NCBI RefSeq assembly: GCF_946221635.1
Contig: NZ_CAMIHB010000009.1
Span: 71,169-135,168 of the forward strand
Origin: an uncultured Rhodoferax sp.
Lineage (GTDB): Bacteria > Pseudomonadota > Gammaproteobacteria > Burkholderiales > Burkholderiaceae_C
Direction of reading: 5' to 3'
Length of the DNA stretch: 64,000 nt
Numbering within the stretch: the stretch's first letter is position 1; every line of letters starts with the position of its first letter. Shown one piece after another: positions 8,318 to 16,988 of this stretch. Below the pieces are notes generated by a model that was not told the origin of the DNA, ran no database searches, and saw only the letters and a program-made list of their open reading frames with translations. The position numbers were made by a program, and so were the translations under genes.

Positions 8318-8937
8318 GCCAGAGCCACTGGTGGCTCCGCACGCCGCGCCTCTTGCCAGTTGCGCAAGCCGTGCACACAGAGGCCCAGAAAGATGACATA
8401 CAGACCGGCAATCAGGTACAGGCCCCGGCTCCAGTACAGCGGCACGGAGATCAGGTCCACCGCGATCCACCAGTACCAGCTGGACACCTGGCGCCGGTTG
8501 AGCTGCCACTGTGCGCACAGGCTCATGGCCGTGATCAGTGCGTCCATGGGCGGGGCGCTGCCGCGCAACTCCAGCAGGGTCAGCCACAAGACCAGTGCCA
8601 TGGCCGCAGCCACGGCCAGCAGCGTGGCCTGTTCCCGCCAGCCCGTGTGTCGGATATTGGGTGCCGCGGCCTGCCGATCGCGGGCCCATTGGGTCCAGCC
8701 GCGCAGAGACAGTACGATAAAAACGATCTGCAGGGCGGAATCCGCGAAGAGACGCTGGTCCAGAAAAACCAGACCCAAGATGGCACTGTTGAGAATGCCC
8801 CAGGCAAAGTTCCAGATACTGGCTTTGGCGGTCAGCCAGACACACAGCAAGCCAGTGGCAAAGCCTAGCGCATCTCCCAGGGTGATGGGAACCGTACCTA
8901 TCTCGAAGCTGGCGTTCAGTATTGCAATGAGGTCCAT
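8314..8937 (-). CDS. pnuC: Nicotinamide riboside transporter PnuC
   Basis: Inner-membrane facilitator for nicotinamide riboside (207 aa, about seven hydrophobic helices). PnuC features are the early WNFAWGILNSAILGLVFL, then QIVFIVLSLRGWTQWA, and the late SWYWWIAVDLISVPLYWSRG with its aromatic-rich substrate-site region. It overlaps nadR by four bases and follows the NADAR gene by about 50 bases. Placement beside a NadR-type kinase fits metabolic trapping of imported riboside. Confidence 0.94.
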   Translation of the reverse strand: MDLIAILNASFEIGTVPITLGDALGFATGLLCVWLTAKASIWNFAWGILNSAILGLVFLDQRLFADSALQIVFIVLSLRGWTQWARDRQAAAPNIRHTGWREQATLLAVAAAMALVLWLTLLELRGSAPPMDALITAMSLCAQWQLNRRQVSSWYWWIAVDLISVPLYWSRGLYLIAGLYVIFLGLCVHGLRNWQEARRAEPPVALA

Positions 8938-8990
8938 GCAGGTTTTTTCTGTTCCGGGATTTCAGGTGAATCGATGACGGTGGACGTGGG

Positions 8991-9494
8991 TCAGGGCTGG
9001 CGTGTTGTTCCGTCGACCCGGATGGCATCCCTGACACGAGTCAGGACCCGCCCGAGCTTGTTTTGGCCCAGCCATTCCTCAGGGTTCAGGCACCGCGGGT
9101 CGGACTCTTCGAGACCGATGCCCCAGACCACATCATCCGGCGATGCCTCCACCAGCAAAGTGTCGCCCGTGGCCAGTATGGCGGCCTTGCGGTCCGGGTC
9201 CTGTGTGAATTTGGCGAACAGGCCCGGAAACATCAAGTCTTCTGCCTGGTTTTGCCACACGGCATCGACATAGCCCGAAATCTGGCGCCCCAGTGCTTTC
9301 TGCTTGCGGGGATTGGATTCCGCCATGATCTGGTTCGCGATCTGCACGTCACCAAACAGCATGGCCTTGGTGAACATCATGAACTGCTCTGCGCAGTTGA
9401 AGCTGCGCCCTTCCACCGTGAAGGTTCCGAGGTTCCAGTTGCTGAACACTTCGGCAGTTCGCCAGAAGAGCGTCATTCCTTGGATAGTACGCAT
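8991..9494 (-). CDS. NADAR family protein (YbiA-like N-glycosidase)
   Basis: NADAR domain protein of 167 aa. Family members cleave N-glycosidic bonds: YbiA acts on riboflavin-pathway intermediates, and other NADARs remove ADP-ribose from nucleic acid bases. Typical segments are WNLGTFTVEGRSFNCAEQF, MMFTKAMLFGD and the late DDVVWGIGLEESDPRCLNP. The start at 9494 has AAAGGAAAA upstream. It sits inside the NAD operon between pncB and pnuC, which points to an ADP-ribose or NAD-related substrate rather than riboflavin, but that is inference from context. Confidence 0.88.
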   Translation of the reverse strand: MRTIQGMTLFWRTAEVFSNWNLGTFTVEGRSFNCAEQFMMFTKAMLFGDVQIANQIMAESNPRKQKALGRQISGYVDAVWQNQAEDLMFPGLFAKFTQDPDRKAAILATGDTLLVEASPDDVVWGIGLEESDPRCLNPEEWLGQNKLGRVLTRVRDAIRVDGTTRQP

Positions 9495-9517
9495 GGTTTT
9501 CCTTTCGTATTGATTGC

Positions 9518-10741
9518 TTAATCCGCAGGGCGGTTGAATACTTGGCGCAGGTACGCCAGAAAGGTGGCGTCGTCGCACAAGGTCTTGCCGGGCGTGTCCG
9601 ACAGCTTGGCAGTGGGTTGACCGTTGCAGGTGACGAGTTTCATCACGATGTTGAGCGGCCGCAGCCCGGTGTCATTGCTCAGGTTGGTGCCAATGCCAAA
9701 GCCGGTTTGCACCCGGTTGGCAAAGTGCTGATGAAGCTGCAGCGCCGTGGGCACGTCCAGGCCGTCCGAGAACACCAGTCGCTTGGTGTTGGCGTCGATC
9801 TTCAGCTTGCCGTAGTGCGCCAGCGCCTTTTCACCCCAGACCACCGGGTCTCCGCTGTCGTGCCGCAGACCGTCAAAGAGCTTGGCAAAGTACAGGTCGA
9901 AGTCGGCCAGAAAGGCGTCCATGCCGACCACGTCGGTCAGCGCGGTTCCCAGGTCGCCGCGGTATTCCTGCACCCAGGTTTCCAGCGCGGCTTTCTGAAA
10001 GCCCTTGAGCTGCACGCCGGTGGCCTGGAAGGTCTGCAGGTATTCGTGGGCCATGGTGCCAATGGGGACCAGATTGCACTCCTTGGCGAGCAAGACGTTG
10101 GATGTGCCCTTGAAGTACTGCGGCACTTCCCGTGCCAGGGTCTTCACCATCTCGGTCTGCCATTCGCCCGAGAAGCGCCGGCGCACGCCAAAGTCAAAAA
10201 ATTCGAAGGGGTGGCGCGATGACGCGGCGGGCGTGTACGCACGTAACTGCGCGACCTTGGTTTGCAGGCGCTGTCGCGCTTCCTGCAGGAACACATCCTT
10301 GCCGCCGCGCTCCCGTGCCAGGCGGCGAAAGTAGAGCTCGTTGACGATGGCCAGCACATAGATTTCAAAGCCCATGACATGCACTTGCGGACCCTTGGCC
10401 ACGATGCGCAGGGTGTCGCCCTCGGTGGATACGGTGATGAAGTGGCGCTGGAACTGGAACAGGCGCAGGAAGTCGATGTAGTCGGAACGGATGTAGCGCA
10501 GGGTGGCCAGGTAGGCCAGTTCGTCTCGGGTGAAGCGCAGGGCGCACAGGGCGTCCAACTGCGCATTCACTTCGCCGGCCAGCTCCGCCAGCGGAAACTC
10601 CGGCGTGTTACGGCATACAAAGCGGTACTCCGCCTGGTTTGTAGGCATGGAGTGCAGCATGGGCTGCTGCATGGTGAATTTGTACAGGTCCGTTTCCAGC
10701 AGGCTGCGGATCACCGGGGTGTTGTCGGTCGCGTTGCTCAC
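9518..10741 (-). CDS. pncB: Nicotinate phosphoribosyltransferase
   Basis: Forms nicotinate mononucleotide from nicotinate and PRPP (Preiss-Handler pathway); 407 aa, full length. It has the N-terminal LLETDLYKFTMQQ motif, the His of the autophosphorylation loop in the middle region, and the phosphate-binding segments GLRHDSGDPVVWGEKAL and FGIGTNLSNDTG. It follows pncA by 9 bases and precedes the NADAR gene by 23 bases, within one transcription unit. Confidence 0.96.
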   Translation of the reverse strand: MSNATDNTPVIRSLLETDLYKFTMQQPMLHSMPTNQAEYRFVCRNTPEFPLAELAGEVNAQLDALCALRFTRDELAYLATLRYIRSDYIDFLRLFQFQRHFITVSTEGDTLRIVAKGPQVHVMGFEIYVLAIVNELYFRRLARERGGKDVFLQEARQRLQTKVAQLRAYTPAASSRHPFEFFDFGVRRRFSGEWQTEMVKTLAREVPQYFKGTSNVLLAKECNLVPIGTMAHEYLQTFQATGVQLKGFQKAALETWVQEYRGDLGTALTDVVGMDAFLADFDLYFAKLFDGLRHDSGDPVVWGEKALAHYGKLKIDANTKRLVFSDGLDVPTALQLHQHFANRVQTGFGIGTNLSNDTGLRPLNIVMKLVTCNGQPTAKLSDTPGKTLCDDATFLAYLRQVFNRPAD

Positions 10742-10750
10742 ATGGGTCTC

Positions 10751-11557
10751 CTACTTGAATGCGGCGCCTGCCTGTGCGCTGGTCATGGTTTCTGCGCCCC
10801 AGGCGGTGGCACGTTGCACAAAGGCCTGTTGGTCCGCTTCAAAGCCGGTGACGGGGCTCATGCAGTCGCTCAGCAGGATCACGCGGGGGCGTGGACCGCC
10901 TTGCTGGTTGAGGTAGCGGGCCAACTGGTCAAAGCTGGAGGCCACGCAGTGGCTGCCCGCCTCCCCGGCGATGAAGAGTACGTCCACCCCAAGGGTCAGC
11001 TCGGTGGCCAGGCCGTTGTTGAACTGGGTGGAGGGCACGGCCTCATCGGGTGCATCGGCTTCAAAGACCCCGAAGTGCTCGGTCAGCGGGTACTCGCCCT
11101 TGAGCACCTTGCGCACGGCGCGCTGTTGGCGGAACTCCCATTGGGCCAATTGGTCTGCCAGCGTGCTGTAGATGTTGTGGCCCCAGGTGCCGGTGACGCA
11201 GTGCACGGGCCAGACCACCAGGCCGGGCCGCCCGGCGCGGGCCAGCTGGTCCAGCATGGTGAGTACCTGGGGGGTGAGCGTGGCATCGCGCGGGGTGAGC
11301 TTGCCGCTGCTCACGTCGTCGCGGGTGACAAAGCTGAAGGGCGCGGGGGCGCTGCCATCGGCCGTTTGCCAGAAGGTGGTGCGCTCCACTGCCACGCTGG
11401 GGTGCGAGTCCAGGGTGACGGTGATGCCGTCCAGGGGCGTTGCGGCCATGAAGGCGGTCAGGCGCTGCATGTCGGTGCTGGCACCGGCCACGGGCAGGGC
11501 GGCACCGGGGATGTCGCAAAAGTCGTTTTGCGGATCGATGATGAGTAACTTCTTCAT
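10751..11557 (-). CDS. pncA: Nicotinamidase
   Basis: Deamidates nicotinamide to nicotinate, feeding pncB. The isochorismatase-like fold shows the catalytic Asp in IIDPQNDFCD, metal-binding Asp/His in TLDSHPS and WPVHCV, the Lys in VLKGEYPLTEHFG, and the nucleophile Cys in AGSHCVASS. 268 aa, somewhat longer than the E. coli enzyme. The start at 11557 has CAGGAG upstream and is the first gene of the NAD operon, reading away from nrtR. Its predicted promoter (11601-11629) adjoins inverted repeats that are candidate NrtR sites. Confidence 0.93.
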   Translation of the reverse strand: MKKLLIIDPQNDFCDIPGAALPVAGASTDMQRLTAFMAATPLDGITVTLDSHPSVAVERTTFWQTADGSAPAPFSFVTRDDVSSGKLTPRDATLTPQVLTMLDQLARAGRPGLVVWPVHCVTGTWGHNIYSTLADQLAQWEFRQQRAVRKVLKGEYPLTEHFGVFEADAPDEAVPSTQFNNGLATELTLGVDVLFIAGEAGSHCVASSFDQLARYLNQQGGPRPRVILLSDCMSPVTGFEADQQAFVQRATAWGAETMTSAQAGAAFK

Positions 11558-11600
11558 GGCAGTGCTCCTGTTGGGATGGATGTGCTTGTGCGTTGAGGTG

Positions 11601-11629
11601 ACTTTAAAACATATAAATTCAAAATGCAA
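11601..11629 (-). promoter_or_regulatory. Predicted promoter of the NAD operon
   Basis: On the minus strand TTGCAT (-35) and TAAAGT (-10) are separated by 17 bases, giving a leader of about 37 bases before the pncA ATG. The segment is strikingly A/T rich for this genome. Confidence 0.5.
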
Positions 11630-11633
11630 CTAA

Positions 11634-11666
11634 ATTGTTTCTTTGACAATAAAGACAATAAATTGT
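11634..11666. promoter_or_regulatory. Candidate NrtR operator: paired inverted repeats
   Basis: ATTGT-N7-ACAAT (11634-11650) is followed by ACAAT-N2-ATTGT (11655-11666). The nine bases GACAATAAA are also directly repeated at 11645-11653 and 11654-11662. The cluster lies immediately upstream of the pncA promoter and inside the nrtR promoter, where a repressor controlling both directions would bind. I do not know the binding motif of this NrtR lineage. Confidence 0.5.
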
Positions 11667-11671
11667 GTAAT
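11643..11671 (+). promoter_or_regulatory. Predicted nrtR promoter
   Basis: TTGACA (11643-11648), a 17-base spacer and TGTAAT (11666-11671) make a near-consensus sigma-70 promoter. Because the ATG at 11670 falls inside the -10 box, translation must start further on, supporting the ATG at 11697. Confidence 0.65.
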
Positions 11672-11696
11672 GAACTTATATAAATCTGTTGTTTTC

Positions 11697-12344
11697 ATGG
11701 AATCTCCCATCCTGACCGTTGACGCTGTGCTGCTCACGATTGTGGACGCCGAGTTGTGCGTCGCATTGCACCAGCGGGAGGCTGCGCCCTTTGCCGGGCA
11801 TTGGGCCCTGCCAGGTGGCTTTATACATACCCAGGACGATGATTCCGCCCGGGCCGCTGCAGCCAGGGTCTTGCGTGACAAGGTGGGCGTGGAAAGCCCC
11901 TACCTGGAGGAGTTCGGCAGTTTCTCGGGGCCGGTGCGCGACCCGCGTGGCTGGTCCTTGACGCTGGTGTACTTCGCTTTGGTGCCGGTGGTGTCGTCGC
12001 GCGTGACGTTGTTTCCGGTCAGCCGCCTACCCAATTTGCCGTTTGACCACGGTCAGATCGTGGCCGGCGTGGTGGAGCGCGTGCGCAGCAAGGCGGGCTA
12101 CTCTTCTCTACCTGTGTACCTGTGCCCACCGGAGTTCACCATCCCCGAGTTGCACGCGGCCTATGAGGTGGTACTGGGAGAGGCCATCAATATGGCCAAC
12201 TTCCGCCGCAAGCTGGCGGACCTGGATTTGCTGGAGCCTGTGCCGGGCGCCATGCGCAGCGCTGGCAGAAGCCGGCCCAGCCAGGTCTATGTGGTGCGCA
12301 AGAAATACAAGGACCGGCTCTCGGTACGAGACCGGGGGCTTTGA
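11697..12344 (+). CDS. nrtR: NrtR family repressor of NAD metabolism
   Basis: Nudix-related transcriptional regulator (215 aa). The N-terminal Nudix-like domain (about 5-135) opens with PILTVDAVLLTIVDAELCVA and has WALPGGFIHTQDDDSARAAA; the catalytic Glu pair of a true Nudix box (REUxEE) is replaced (AARVLRDKVGV), so it should bind rather than hydrolyse its ligand. The C-terminal winged helix (about 140-215) has FTIPELHAAYEVVLGEAINM and NFRRKLADLDLLEP. Characterised NrtRs repress NAD genes and release DNA on binding ADP-ribose or related metabolites. It is divergent from the eight-gene NAD operon, and its own promoter overlaps the candidate operators, implying autoregulation. Confidence 0.92.
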   Translation: MESPILTVDAVLLTIVDAELCVALHQREAAPFAGHWALPGGFIHTQDDDSARAAAARVLRDKVGVESPYLEEFGSFSGPVRDPRGWSLTLVYFALVPVVSSRVTLFPVSRLPNLPFDHGQIVAGVVERVRSKAGYSSLPVYLCPPEFTIPELHAAYEVVLGEAINMANFRRKLADLDLLEPVPGAMRSAGRSRPSQVYVVRKKYKDRLSVRDRGL

Positions 12345-12383
12345 CGCCTTGGGGCGAGCCAGCGGGACCTGTGGCGCGGAGAA

Positions 12384-12440
12384 AGTGCTCCTGTTTCAGG
12401 AGCTGTTCGCGCATTATCCACGGGGGCTGGAGGCCTGTTT
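12384..12440 (+). repeat. Dispersed repeat R1, copy 2
   Basis: GTGCTCCTGTTTCAGGAGCTG, shortened here, then TTCGCGCATTATCCACGGGGGCTGGAGGCC in two parts; lies between nrtR and the convergent RND pump gene. The GGAGC arms flank a short loop, so it can form a small hairpin. Confidence 0.8.
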
Positions 12441-12443
12441 TGC

Positions 12444-15400
12444 TCAGGTTGGCAATTCCCCTACCTCGGGCGTGAGCACCGGGCCACGCCCGCTGAAAGG
12501 CTCCAGTGCGAGATAGATCACCGGGGTGATGAACAGCGTGATGGCCTGGGAGAACACCAGGCCACCGACCACGGCCAGGCCCAGGGGCTGGCGCAGTTCG
12601 GCGCCAGCGCCCAGGCCCAACGCGATGGGCAGTGCGCCCATGAGGGCGGCCATGGTGGTCATCATGATGGGGCGGAAGCGCAGCACGCAGGCCTCGCGGA
12701 TCGCCTGCGCTGGCGTCATGCCCTGGTGGCGCTGCGCGTCCAAGGCGAAGTCGATCATCATGATGGCGTTCTTCTTCACGATGCCGATGAGCAGCACGAT
12801 GCCGATGGTGGCAATCAGCGTGAGGTCCTGCCCGAACAGCATCAGCGTGGCCAGCGCCCCCACGGCGGCCGATGGCAGACCGGCCAGGATGGTGAGGGGG
12901 TGGATATAGCTCTCGTAGAGCACGCCCAGCAGCACGTAGATGACGACCAGCGCCGCGATTACCAGGATCGCCTGGCTGCCCTGCGAGCTCTTGAAGACCG
13001 CTGCGTCGCCACCGTAGCTGCTGATGATGGAGGACGGCATCTGTATCGATTCCCGCGCCGCGTCGATCTTGGCCGTGGCCTCGCCCAGGGCGGTGCCCGG
13101 GGCCAGGTTGAAGGAGATGGTGACGGCCTGCAGCTGCCCCACATGGTTGATGGAGGTGGGGCCCACCGCGCGCTCCACCGTGGTGAAGCTGGACATGGGA
13201 ACCAGGGCGCCGGTGGAGGCGCGCACGTAGATGGCGTTGAGCGCCTTCTCGTCCTGCTTGGCCTCGGGTGCCACTTCCATGATGACCTGGTAGCTGTCGG
13301 TGGGCAGGTAGATGGTGGAGACCTGGCGCTCGCCGAACGCGCTGTAGAGCGCAGTGCGGATACTGTCGACCGACACGCCCAGCGCGTTGGCGCGGTCGCG
13401 GTCGATCTTGAGCTGGGCTTGCAGGCCGCGCAGCTGGGCGTCGGTGGTCACGTCGCGGAAGGCCGGGTCGGTGCGCAGCTTGTCCTGCAGCTTGCTGGCC
13501 CAGGTGCTGAGCTCGTCGGCCTTGATGCTTTGCAGGATGTACTGGTACTGCGCCTTGCTCTGGCGGCCGCCCAGCTGCAGGTTCTGCGTGGGGCGCATGA
13601 AGACGTTGATGCCGGCCACGCCGCGCAGTTTCTTGCGCAGGCCTTCCACCACCTGCTTCATGGGCAGGCGCTCGTTGGCCGGTTTGAGTGTGACAAACAT
13701 GCGGCCCGAGTTCTGCGCGCCATTGCCGCCGTTGAAGGAGCTGACGGCGGCCACGTTGCTGTCCTTGCGGATGATGTCGGCCGCGCGTTCCTGCAGGCGC
13801 ACCATCTCGGGGAAGGAGGTGTCCTCGCTGGCCTCGGTGGTGACCTGGATCTGGCCGATGTCTTCCTCGGGGAAGAAGCCCTTGGGGATGATGACGAACA
13901 ACCAGGCCGTGGCCGCAAAGGTGACAAAGGCCAGGCCGAGGATGAGCTTGCGGTGTGCCAGCGCCTGGTCCAGCAGGCGGGTGTAGCCCGAGAGCAGGGC
14001 GTCAAAGCCGGTTTCAAAACTGCGCACGATGCGGCCTGGCCGCTTCATGTGGGCCTCGTCGGTCAGGAAGCGGCTGGCCAGCATGGGCACCAGCGTGAGC
14101 GACACAAAGGCTGACACCACGATGGACAGGCCCACCACCACCGCAAATTCATGGAACAGCAGCCCGATGACGCCGGGCATGAAGAAGATGGGGATGAACA
14201 CCGCGATCAGCGAGGTGGAGATGGAGATGATGGTGAACCCCACTTCGCGCGCGCCGCGCAGCGCGGCCTGGAAGGCGTTTTCGCCGTCTTCCACGTGGCG
14301 GATGATGTTCTCCAGCACCACGATGGCGTCATCCACCACCAGGCCCACAGCCAGCGTCAGGCCCAGCAGGGAGATGTTGTCCAGGCTGTAGGACAGACCC
14401 CAGAGCAGGGCCACCGCGCCCATCAGCGACACCGGCAGTGAGAGCGCCGGAATCACCGTGGCCACAAAGCGGCGCAGGAACAGGAAGATCACCAGCACCA
14501 CGAGCGCGATGGTGCCGATGAGGGTGAGCGACACATCGTGCAGCGCTTCGCGCACCGAGATCGAGCGGTCGTTGATGGGCGTGAGGCTGACCGACTGCGG
14601 CATCTGGCTTTGCAGCGCGGGCAGGGCGGCACGGATGTTGTCCACCACGCGCACGGTGTTGGCACCGGGCTGGCGTTGCACGGCCAGGGTGATGGAGGGC
14701 TCGCCATTGAGCGTGGCCCAGCTCTTGAGGGTTTCCAGGCTGTCTTCCACGGTGGCCACATCGCGCAGGCGCACCGGCGTGCCGCCGCGCGTGCTGACGA
14801 TCAGGTTGGCAAACTCCTCGGCCGAGCGCAGCTGCTTGTTGGCCTGCAGCACCAGGGTTTGCTTGGGGCCTTCCAGCGTGCCCACGGGGGTGTTCACGTT
14901 GGCGGCCTTGAGGGCGGCGCTGATTTCATCCAGGCCGATATTGCGCACGGCCAGTGCGTCGGGCTGCACGCGCACGCGCACCGCATAGCGCTTGGCGCCG
15001 AAGACGCTGACCTGGGCCACGCCGTCGATGGTGGAGAGCGTGGGCGAGATCAGGTGCTCGGCGTAGTCCTGCAGCTCGGCGGGTGAGAGCGAGGGTGATC
15101 GCAGCGCGATCAGCAGCACGGGAGCATCCGCCGGGTTTACCTTGCGGTAGGACGGCGGGTTGGTCATGTCGCTGGGCAGGGCGCGCTGGGCGCGCAGCAG
15201 CGCGGCCTGCACGTCCACGGCCGCGGCGTCGATATTGCGCGACTCTTCAAACTCCAGCGTCAGGCTGGTCTGGCCCAGCGTGCTGGTGGAGCTGATGGTC
15301 TTGAGGCCGGGCACGGTCTGGAACTGCTTTTCCAGCGGCAGCGCCACCGAGGTGGCCATGGTCTCGGGGCTGGCGCCGGGCAGGGCGGCCGAGACGTTGA

Positions 15401-15533
15401 TGACCGGCGTGTCGTAGCTGGGCAGGGCGGCCACTGGAATGCTGCGAAACCCGATCACCCCAGCCACGACGATGGCCAGGTTCAGCAGCACCGTCATCAC
15501 CGGACGGCGGATAAACAGCTCGGAGAAGCTCAT
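12444..15533 (-). CDS. RND efflux pump inner-membrane transporter (HAE1 / MdtBC-MuxBC type)
   Basis: Proton-driven inner-membrane pump of 1029 aa, the standard RND length, with two repeats of a TM bundle plus large periplasmic loops. The N-terminus FSELFIRRPVMTVLLNLAIV, the TM4 Asp pair in LAVGLVVDDAIVVLENI and the late GIVLLIGIVKKNAIMMIDFA are diagnostic. The KNAIMMIDFAL segment and lack of AcrB-specific loops place it nearer MdtB/MuxB-type pumps than AcrB; substrates are unknown. Its ATG overlaps the stop of the upstream membrane-fusion gene (ATGA at 15530-15533). No outer-membrane channel gene is adjacent, so a shared TolC-like channel must be used. Confidence 0.93.
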   Translation of the reverse strand: MSFSELFIRRPVMTVLLNLAIVVAGVIGFRSIPVAALPSYDTPVINVSAALPGASPETMATSVALPLEKQFQTVPGLKTISSTSTLGQTSLTLEFEESRNIDAAAVDVQAALLRAQRALPSDMTNPPSYRKVNPADAPVLLIALRSPSLSPAELQDYAEHLISPTLSTIDGVAQVSVFGAKRYAVRVRVQPDALAVRNIGLDEISAALKAANVNTPVGTLEGPKQTLVLQANKQLRSAEEFANLIVSTRGGTPVRLRDVATVEDSLETLKSWATLNGEPSITLAVQRQPGANTVRVVDNIRAALPALQSQMPQSVSLTPINDRSISVREALHDVSLTLIGTIALVVLVIFLFLRRFVATVIPALSLPVSLMGAVALLWGLSYSLDNISLLGLTLAVGLVVDDAIVVLENIIRHVEDGENAFQAALRGAREVGFTIISISTSLIAVFIPIFFMPGVIGLLFHEFAVVVGLSIVVSAFVSLTLVPMLASRFLTDEAHMKRPGRIVRSFETGFDALLSGYTRLLDQALAHRKLILGLAFVTFAATAWLFVIIPKGFFPEEDIGQIQVTTEASEDTSFPEMVRLQERAADIIRKDSNVAAVSSFNGGNGAQNSGRMFVTLKPANERLPMKQVVEGLRKKLRGVAGINVFMRPTQNLQLGGRQSKAQYQYILQSIKADELSTWASKLQDKLRTDPAFRDVTTDAQLRGLQAQLKIDRDRANALGVSVDSIRTALYSAFGERQVSTIYLPTDSYQVIMEVAPEAKQDEKALNAIYVRASTGALVPMSSFTTVERAVGPTSINHVGQLQAVTISFNLAPGTALGEATAKIDAARESIQMPSSIISSYGGDAAVFKSSQGSQAILVIAALVVIYVLLGVLYESYIHPLTILAGLPSAAVGALATLMLFGQDLTLIATIGIVLLIGIVKKNAIMMIDFALDAQRHQGMTPAQAIREACVLRFRPIMMTTMAALMGALPIALGLGAGAELRQPLGLAVVGGLVFSQAITLFITPVIYLALEPFSGRGPVLTPEVGELPT

Positions 15534-16765
15534 GGTGCTTTGGTCTCTGCGGTGGCGGACGCGGCGGGCTTGCCCTTGCCGTCCTTGCCTTCGGATGCGG
15601 CTTTGTCGTCCTTGCTGCGTTCCACCACCGGGCTGTTGGGTCGCAGGTTCTGCTTGCCGTCCATCACCACCACCTCACCCGCCTTCAGGCCGGTGACCGC
15701 GGCCTCGCCAGCCTCGCCATAGACCTGCTTGATGGGGCGCAGCACGGCCTTGCCGTCTTCCACCACATAGACGATGGTGCCGCGCGCGCTCTGGATGATG
15801 GCGGACTGTGGGATGACGATGGCGTCCTTGATGGTAGACAGGGTCTGGCTCACCTCCACAAAGGCGCCGGGCCAGAGCTTGTAGTCCTTGTTGGCAAACA
15901 CGGCCTTGGCCTTGACGGCGCCCGAGCTGGCGTCCACTGCGTTGTCCACAAACTGCAGGTGGCCCTGGAAGCTGCCGCCCTTGTCGGCCAGTGTGGCCGT
16001 CACCGGGGCGCCGTTGTTGGTGCCTTTGGCGTTCAGGGCTTGCAAGGCGTCCGCCAGGTTGCGCTGCGGCGTGCTGAACAGCACGGCGATGGGGTCGAGC
16101 TGGGTGATGGTGACCAGCGGCGTCACATTGGCCTGCACGGCCGAGCCGGCGAACACATTGACGGCGCCCGCACGCCCTGCGCTGGGCGCCTTGATCTGGG
16201 CGTAGGACAGGGCCACGCGCGTGGCGTCGATGGCGGCCTGGTCAGCGGCCACGGTGGCGGTGGCCGCCTCGACCTGCGCCTGCGCGGTATCCACCGCGCC
16301 CTGGGAGATGAAGTTCTGTGCAAAGAGCTGCTTGGAGCGTTCGAACTGGCGCTTCACGTCGGCCAGGCTGGCCTGGTCTTTGGCGAGCTGGGCGCGGGCC
16401 TTGGCCACGTTGGCCTCGTCGGTGCGTGCGTCCAGCGTGAACAGCAGTTGGCCGGCCTTGACGAACTCGCCCTCCTTGAAATGCACCTTGGCGATGGTGC
16501 TGCTGACCTGGGGCCGCACTTCCACGGTGGAGAGCGGGCTGACGGTGCCTGTGGCCCGGAGTGTGACCGCCAGGTCTTTGGCCAGGGCCTTGACGGTGGT
16601 AACCGTGGCAGGCGCCTGCGGGCTGCTGGCTGCCGCGGCGGGGGTGGGCGCGGCGCCACTGGCAGGCGTGGCTGAGGGGTCGGAAGGCTTGGCGTTGCAG
16701 GCGGTCAGCAGGACCGCCATCAGCACACAGGCGGGCAGTAGCGGGGAGCGCGAAAGTGGGTTCAT
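15530..16765 (-). CDS. RND efflux membrane-fusion lipoprotein
   Basis: Periplasmic adaptor (411 aa) linking the RND pump to an outer-membrane channel. A lipoprotein signal ends in LLTACNAKP (Cys at about residue 23). The HlyD/AcrA body follows: the barrel-sandwich segment with VEVRPQVSSTIAKVHFKEGE, a coiled-coil hairpin rich in Ala/Gln/Lys (about 115-180, AKARAQLAKDQASLADVKRQ), and beta-barrel and membrane-proximal domains. The tail is a charged Lys/Asp/Ala linker. The ATG at 16765 is preferred over a TTG ten codons earlier because it gives a proper lipoprotein signal. Confidence 0.92.
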   Translation of the reverse strand: MNPLSRSPLLPACVLMAVLLTACNAKPSDPSATPASGAAPTPAAAASSPQAPATVTTVKALAKDLAVTLRATGTVSPLSTVEVRPQVSSTIAKVHFKEGEFVKAGQLLFTLDARTDEANVAKARAQLAKDQASLADVKRQFERSKQLFAQNFISQGAVDTAQAQVEAATATVAADQAAIDATRVALSYAQIKAPSAGRAGAVNVFAGSAVQANVTPLVTITQLDPIAVLFSTPQRNLADALQALNAKGTNNGAPVTATLADKGGSFQGHLQFVDNAVDASSGAVKAKAVFANKDYKLWPGAFVEVSQTLSTIKDAIVIPQSAIIQSARGTIVYVVEDGKAVLRPIKQVYGEAGEAAVTGLKAGEVVVMDGKQNLRPNSPVVERSKDDKAASEGKDGKGKPAASATAETKAP

Positions 16766-16927
16766 GGCAGGGGTGGCGGCGAGCGGGAAGGGCAACGGGC
16801 TCCCGCGCGGGAACCCGCCTCAGCGGAACAGGCAGGAGCTTACGCGTGGCATCCCGCTTACTCTTTTGGCTGGCGTGTAAAGCAGAGGTAAAGCCGGCCC
16901 GGCCCGGGGGCCAGCCCGAAGATTGCA

Positions 16928-16985
16928 ATGTGCTCTTGTTTTGAGAGCGGCTTGCGCAGTATTGACGAGGGCTGGAGGCCTTTTT
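16928..16985 (+). repeat. Dispersed repeat R1, copy 3
   Basis: Divergent copy (GAGAGCGGCTTGCGCA, then GACGAGGGCTGGAGGCC) between the fusion-protein gene and the merR gene. It ends four bases before the merR stop codon. Confidence 0.75.
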
Positions 16986-16988
16986 GGC

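Noticed and set aside
12384..12440. R1 copies as simple rho-independent terminators
   Set aside because: Some have T runs on one side, but others lie inside coding sequence, and the conserved part extends well beyond any stem.
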